A stretch of DNA of 23,029 nucleotides from a virus, in IMG/VR virus record IMGVR_UViG_3300037488_000375, positions 1-23,029 of that record, one strand, 5' to 3'. A program made the position numbers and the translations under genes. How positions within the stretch are numbered: position 1 is the stretch's first letter; every line of letters begins with the position of its first letter. Shown here one piece after another: positions 20,889 to 23,029 of the stretch. The notes beneath the pieces are model-generated. The model ran no database searches and was not told the origin of the DNA. It worked only from the letters and a program-made list of their open reading frames with translations.

Positions 20889-21089
20889 TTATTCTGCCGC
20901 TGCTACCTCTACAGGTGGGCGGCTACGACGACGTTTGGGTTCCAGCTCGTTGACTGGCGCCGCTTCTTCGAGAGCCGAAGGCGTGTCGGGATTATACCGC
21001 TCCCATCCGTTTTGTTCATCAAAATCGGCCTCTAGCGCCATGATGGCGACTTTAGTGCCGTGAACCGGGTGTCGGAGATAAATTGTCAT
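20889..21089 (-). CDS. Small hypothetical head-region protein
   Basis: 66 residues (MTIYLRHPVHGTKVAIMALEADFDEQNGWERY...), with an Arg-rich stretch PKRRRSRPP and an Ala/Glu tail. The MTIYL(R)HPVHGTKVA start is known from small virion-region proteins of podoviruses. The start ATG at 21089 has no Shine-Dalgarno and begins seven bases after the base of a stable hairpin, so initiation here is unusual. Function unknown; perhaps a minor head or assembly factor. Confidence 0.7.
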   Translation of the reverse strand: MTIYLRHPVHGTKVAIMALEADFDEQNGWERYNPDTPSALEEAAPVNELEPKRRRSRPPVEVAAAE

Positions 21090-21096
21090 AGGGTGT

Positions 21097-21116
21097 ATAG
21101 GGGCCGAAGCCCCTAT
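21097..21116 (-). terminator. UUCG-loop hairpin 3 of 3, possible attenuator
   Basis: Eight-base-pair perfect stem (21097-21104 with 21109-21116) closed by a C-UUCG-G tetraloop in the minus-strand RNA. It follows the stop at 21120 by a few bases. There is no U-run after it in the transcribed (minus) direction, only UACACCC; the six T on the plus strand would suit antisense transcription. It may be a weak terminator, an RNA-stability element or a cap on the next start. Confidence 0.6.
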
Positions 21117-21119
21117 TTT

Positions 21120-21404
21120 TTAAGCAACAACAGCAAATTGCCACTTCGTGCCGTCAGACACAAACAGCTTGCCAGCGCCTGTTGCGTTGCTGGTGGTGCC
21201 GATTGAACCTTTAGGTGCGGAAGTAGTGGTGGAGTTAGCGGTAATTGCGGTAGTCAGAAAATACAAGCCAGCGGTTGCATTAGCGACGACTGCACTTGTG
21301 GTAGCAGTAGACGTAATGGTCGGGGCAGTAATTGCACCGGTAACCGATACGCTTTCAAACTCTGGATCTGAGTACGCAACACCAACAGCTTTAGTGTTAG
21401 GCAT
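21120..21404 (-). CDS. Small head-region structural protein
   Basis: 94 residues, almost all Ala/Thr/Ser/Val beta-type sequence: MPNTKAVGVAYSDPEFESVSV then TSTATTSAVVANATAGLYFLT and the end LFVSDGTKWQFAVVA. This composition and its place directly after the coat gene group suggest a head decoration or head-fibre protein. The ending (G.LFVSDGTKWQ) resembles sequence found in capsid- and fibre-associated phage proteins. AAAGGA precedes the ATG at 21404. Confidence 0.65.
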   Translation of the reverse strand: MPNTKAVGVAYSDPEFESVSVTGAITAPTITSTATTSAVVANATAGLYFLTTAITANSTTTSAPKGSIGTTSNATGAGKLFVSDGTKWQFAVVA

Positions 21405-21422
21405 GATCTATCCTTTAAATAA

Positions 21423-21440
21423 CGGGGGCCGAAGCCCCCG
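21423..21440 (-). terminator. UUCG-loop hairpin 2 of 3, likely partial terminator
   Basis: Seven G-C-rich base pairs (21423-21429 with 21434-21440) around a UUCG loop in the minus-strand RNA, six bases after the stop at 21447. The RNA continues UUAUUU, so this copy has the best terminator tail of the three. It lies between the 137- and 94-residue head genes; AAAGGA of the next gene comes directly after it. Confidence 0.65.
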
Positions 21441-21446
21441 AGGTTT

Positions 21447-21860
21447 TTAGCCAACGCGATACAGAGTCCAAGTACCAACGCCGCTCTTGCGAGCACGGAA
21501 GATTTGCGCCGTGCCAGCAGTTGCGACGACGGTCATCAGACCAACCAGCGTCCAACCAGTGTTGGTTACCAGTGTAATCACACCAGAGGTGTTGCCGTCA
21601 ACGTTGATTACCGAGAAGTCAAACGAAACGCCTGGCTTGTCGGAGTTAGGCAGTGCAGCTTCCAGATCAGCTACGGTTGGCAGCGTGTAGCTGGCAGCCG
21701 ATGCGCCTGGGCTGCCAAGCAGAATGCCGTTAAGCACTTGCGCTGCGGTCAGCGTTGCGGTTGCAGTAGCCGTTGCCGGTACTGGGATAACTTGAAAATT
21801 GGTTTCGTTGAGGTTGCCATCACCAATCTGATAGCCGCCTGCGCCGTTAGGAAGAGCCAT
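21447..21860 (-). CDS. Head decoration / head-fibre-like protein
   Basis: 137 residues starting MALPNGAGGYQIGDGNLNE. The first 20 residues resemble the N-termini of small virion proteins found just downstream of coat genes in aquatic phages. The rest is beta-rich (ATATATLTAAQVLNGILLG ... NTGWTLVGLMTVVATAG) and ends in ARKSGVGTWTLYRVG. The coat-adjacent position between two hairpins suggests an abundant but sub-stoichiometric head surface protein. AAAGGA precedes ATG 21860. The call is by position and composition. Confidence 0.65.
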   Translation of the reverse strand: MALPNGAGGYQIGDGNLNETNFQVIPVPATATATATLTAAQVLNGILLGSPGASAASYTLPTVADLEAALPNSDKPGVSFDFSVINVDGNTSGVITLVTNTGWTLVGLMTVVATAGTAQIFRARKSGVGTWTLYRVG

Positions 21861-21889
21861 GATGAATTCCTTTCAAATAGAGTCGTCAA

Positions 21890-21907
21890 TGGGGGCCGAA
21901 GCCCCCA
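21890..21907 (-). terminator. UUCG-loop hairpin 1 of 3, after the coat gene
   Basis: Seven-base-pair G-C stem (21890-21896 with 21901-21907) with UUCG loop in the minus-strand RNA, starting seven bases after the coat stop at 21915. No U-run follows (AUUGACG), so it is likely to protect the coat mRNA 3' end or slow polymerase rather than fully terminate. Confidence 0.6.
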
Positions 21908-21914
21908 CCAGTGC

Positions 21915-23029
21915 TTAGCCCCAGAGGCGGCAAGCCATTTGTGGACGGATTGTGCTGTAACCGTACAGAACGTCGATACGGCAAGGCAGACGGTCGTTGT
22001 TGATGTCGTACTGACGAACAACACGCATCGAAATACCGTTGTGAACTTGGCGAGAAGCCATGTCCACGCCTTGTGGCATCAACAGGTCGGCGGTTGCGAA
22101 GGTGATCGCATCCTTGTGATAGACCAAGTTCTGTGGGTACGAAGTTGCAGCCGAACCCAACATAGTGACTACAGCGCTTGCTGCAGGCAGCGTGGTCACG
22201 GTAGCCAGTGCTTGGCTTGCCGAGTACAGCGCTGGGAAGATCGACAGGGTTGCAGTCGACGAACCGGTAGCAGCAGCAGTTACGGTGAACTGTTGCAGCG
22301 AACCAGTCGACTCACGGGTTTGTGGGTTGACAGCAAACACGCCAGCGATGGTAAACACGTCGCCAACGTTCCAAGTCTTGCTCGAGCCGGTAAAGCTGAT
22401 TGGCAGAGTGGACTGACCTTCGGTCGTGACAGTCGAAGTCACGGTGATCGAAGTACCCCAGTCACCGTTGGTGTGCTGCTTGATCGACTGAGACATGTTG
22501 ACTTCGTCAAAGCCGAGCACGCCCATGCCCATCATGCCGTTCTTGAACTGGCGGCTGATGGTGTCGGTTGGGTTAAACAAACCTTTCATGCCTTCAACCA
22601 GACCAGCGTTAGCGGCTGGGTTAACGGTTGCGTAGCGCGGCGCCATCACAGCAGCGTTTTCGTTCAGCTTCTGCTGAGCCTGCAACAGAACGAGCGAAGT
22701 CGATGGGGTGGTGCCAGGGGTGCCGACCGAGTTACCGATGTTTTTGTATGCGTTAGCAACGTCAGCATCGATGCTGGAGGCCAGCTGCGAAATACGAGGC
22801 TTCAATACACGCTCTGCGAAGTCATCCAACTGCATGGTGAGTTCAGCGGAGGTGAAGTTCACGCCGATGTGCTTCTGCGAAGCAACAGTCAGAGTGGTGA
22901 ACTGTTCGTTGTCGTCCTGCACTTGCAGAGCGGCACCGTCGGTTACCAACGCGCGATCTGGTAAACGGATACGCAGTGTGGAACCAATTTTTGCGCCTTC
23001 AACGGCGAAAGAGTCGTCGTATTGACGGT
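21915..23029 (-). CDS. Major capsid protein, P22 coat family (5' end beyond window)
   Basis: 370 residues are in the window; the frame is open to the right edge, so the N-terminus is missing (P22 coat has 430). The first visible residues are RQYDDSFAVEGAKIGST, then RIRLPDRALVTDGAALQVQD; the HIGVNFTSAELTMQLDDFAERVL segment and the later WNVGDVFTIAGVFAVNPQTR phrase are family hallmarks, the latter in the inserted I-domain-like region. The end is YSTIRPQMACRLWG. The protein builds the icosahedral shell with HK97 fold. The apparent start at 22949 would be a TTG inside the conserved region and is not real. A hairpin follows the stop. Confidence 0.93.
   Translation of the reverse strand, partial: RQYDDSFAVEGAKIGSTLRIRLPDRALVTDGAALQVQDDNEQFTTLTVASQKHIGVNFTSAELTMQLDDFAERVLKPRISQLASSIDADVANAYKNIGNSVGTPGTTPSTSLVLLQAQQKLNENAAVMAPRYATVNPAANAGLVEGMKGLFNPTDTISRQFKNGMMGMGVLGFDEVNMSQSIKQHTNGDWGTSITVTSTVTTEGQSTLPISFTGSSKTWNVGDVFTIAGVFAVNPQTRESTGSLQQFTVTAAATGSSTATLSIFPALYSASQALATVTTLPAASAVVTMLGSAATSYPQNLVYHKDAITFATADLLMPQGVDMASRQVHNGISMRVVRQYDINNDRLPCRIDVLYGYSTIRPQMACRLWG

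Noticed and set aside
22947-22949. TTG as start of the coat protein
   Set aside because: The frame continues upstream with conserved coat residues (RQYDDSFAVEGAKIGST) to the window edge, so the real start is outside.
21504-22964. Long open frame (about 486 codons) on the plus strand opposite the coat gene
   Set aside because: It runs antisense to the coat and the decoration gene, has no recognisable protein motifs, is rich in Cys/His/Arg as expected for a reverse-complement shadow, and has no ribosome binding site.
1-23029. tRNA genes, integrase or attachment sites
   Set aside because: I looked for cloverleaf-like stretches and recombinase motifs and saw none; nearly every base is within a protein gene. 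A lysogenic lifestyle cannot be judged from this window.

Overview
The window is phage DNA: about 43 tightly packed genes, many with ATGA-type start/stop overlaps, no rRNA or tRNA seen, and virion genes in the order of Salmonella phage P22 (coat, gp4-type adaptor, gp10-type stabiliser, fibre in the needle position, ejection proteins, tailspike-like protein). I read it as part of a tailed, P22-related podovirus-type phage of a Gram-negative host. Several small accessory proteins resemble types I associate with phages of Burkholderiales, so a betaproteobacterial and perhaps freshwater host is my guess; no host gene is present to prove it. Terminase, portal, scaffold, DNA polymerase, integrase and repressor are not in the window.

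Layout. (1) 1-1943, leftward: a small gene, a Cas4/RecB-like DUF2800 nuclease and an N-terminally complete but right-truncated (by the window edge) conserved phage protein; this looks like part of a replication/recombination module. (2) 1975-2026: two back-to-back sigma70-like promoters whose -35 boxes overlap. (3) 2033-7173, rightward: VRR-NUC nuclease, a run of seven small accessory genes that share repeated ends, an SNF2-type helicase, then eight small genes, including Zn-finger, coiled-coil and membrane proteins. (4) 7147-8903, leftward: lysis region (GH108 endolysin, holin, two membrane/coiled-coil proteins). (5) 8906-11879, leftward: tail appendage genes including two paralogues and two assembly-type small proteins. 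(6) 11884-19597, leftward: two large presumed ejection proteins, a DNA-transfer protein, a cupin-like protein, a repeat-bearing fibre and the gp10-like protein. (7) 19660-20154, rightward: a free-standing HNH-AP2 homing endonuclease gene set against the operon. (8) 20169-23029, leftward: gp4-like adaptor, three small head-region genes separated by UUCG-loop hairpins, and the P22-type coat protein, cut by the right edge.

How it works together: the divergent promoter should fire the two nuclease-containing early arms at once, while the long leftward late operon enters from the right, makes heads, tail and lysis proteins, and runs tail-to-tail into the rightward early arm with a 27-nt coding overlap and no visible terminator. 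The three hairpins after the coat gene are well placed to step down expression from coat to the genes behind it. The most unusual features are the shared-end cassette structure of the small genes (2283-4287), the hairpin series, the overlapping promoters with a probable leaderless nuclease mRNA, the inserted endonuclease and the mosaic fibre tips.
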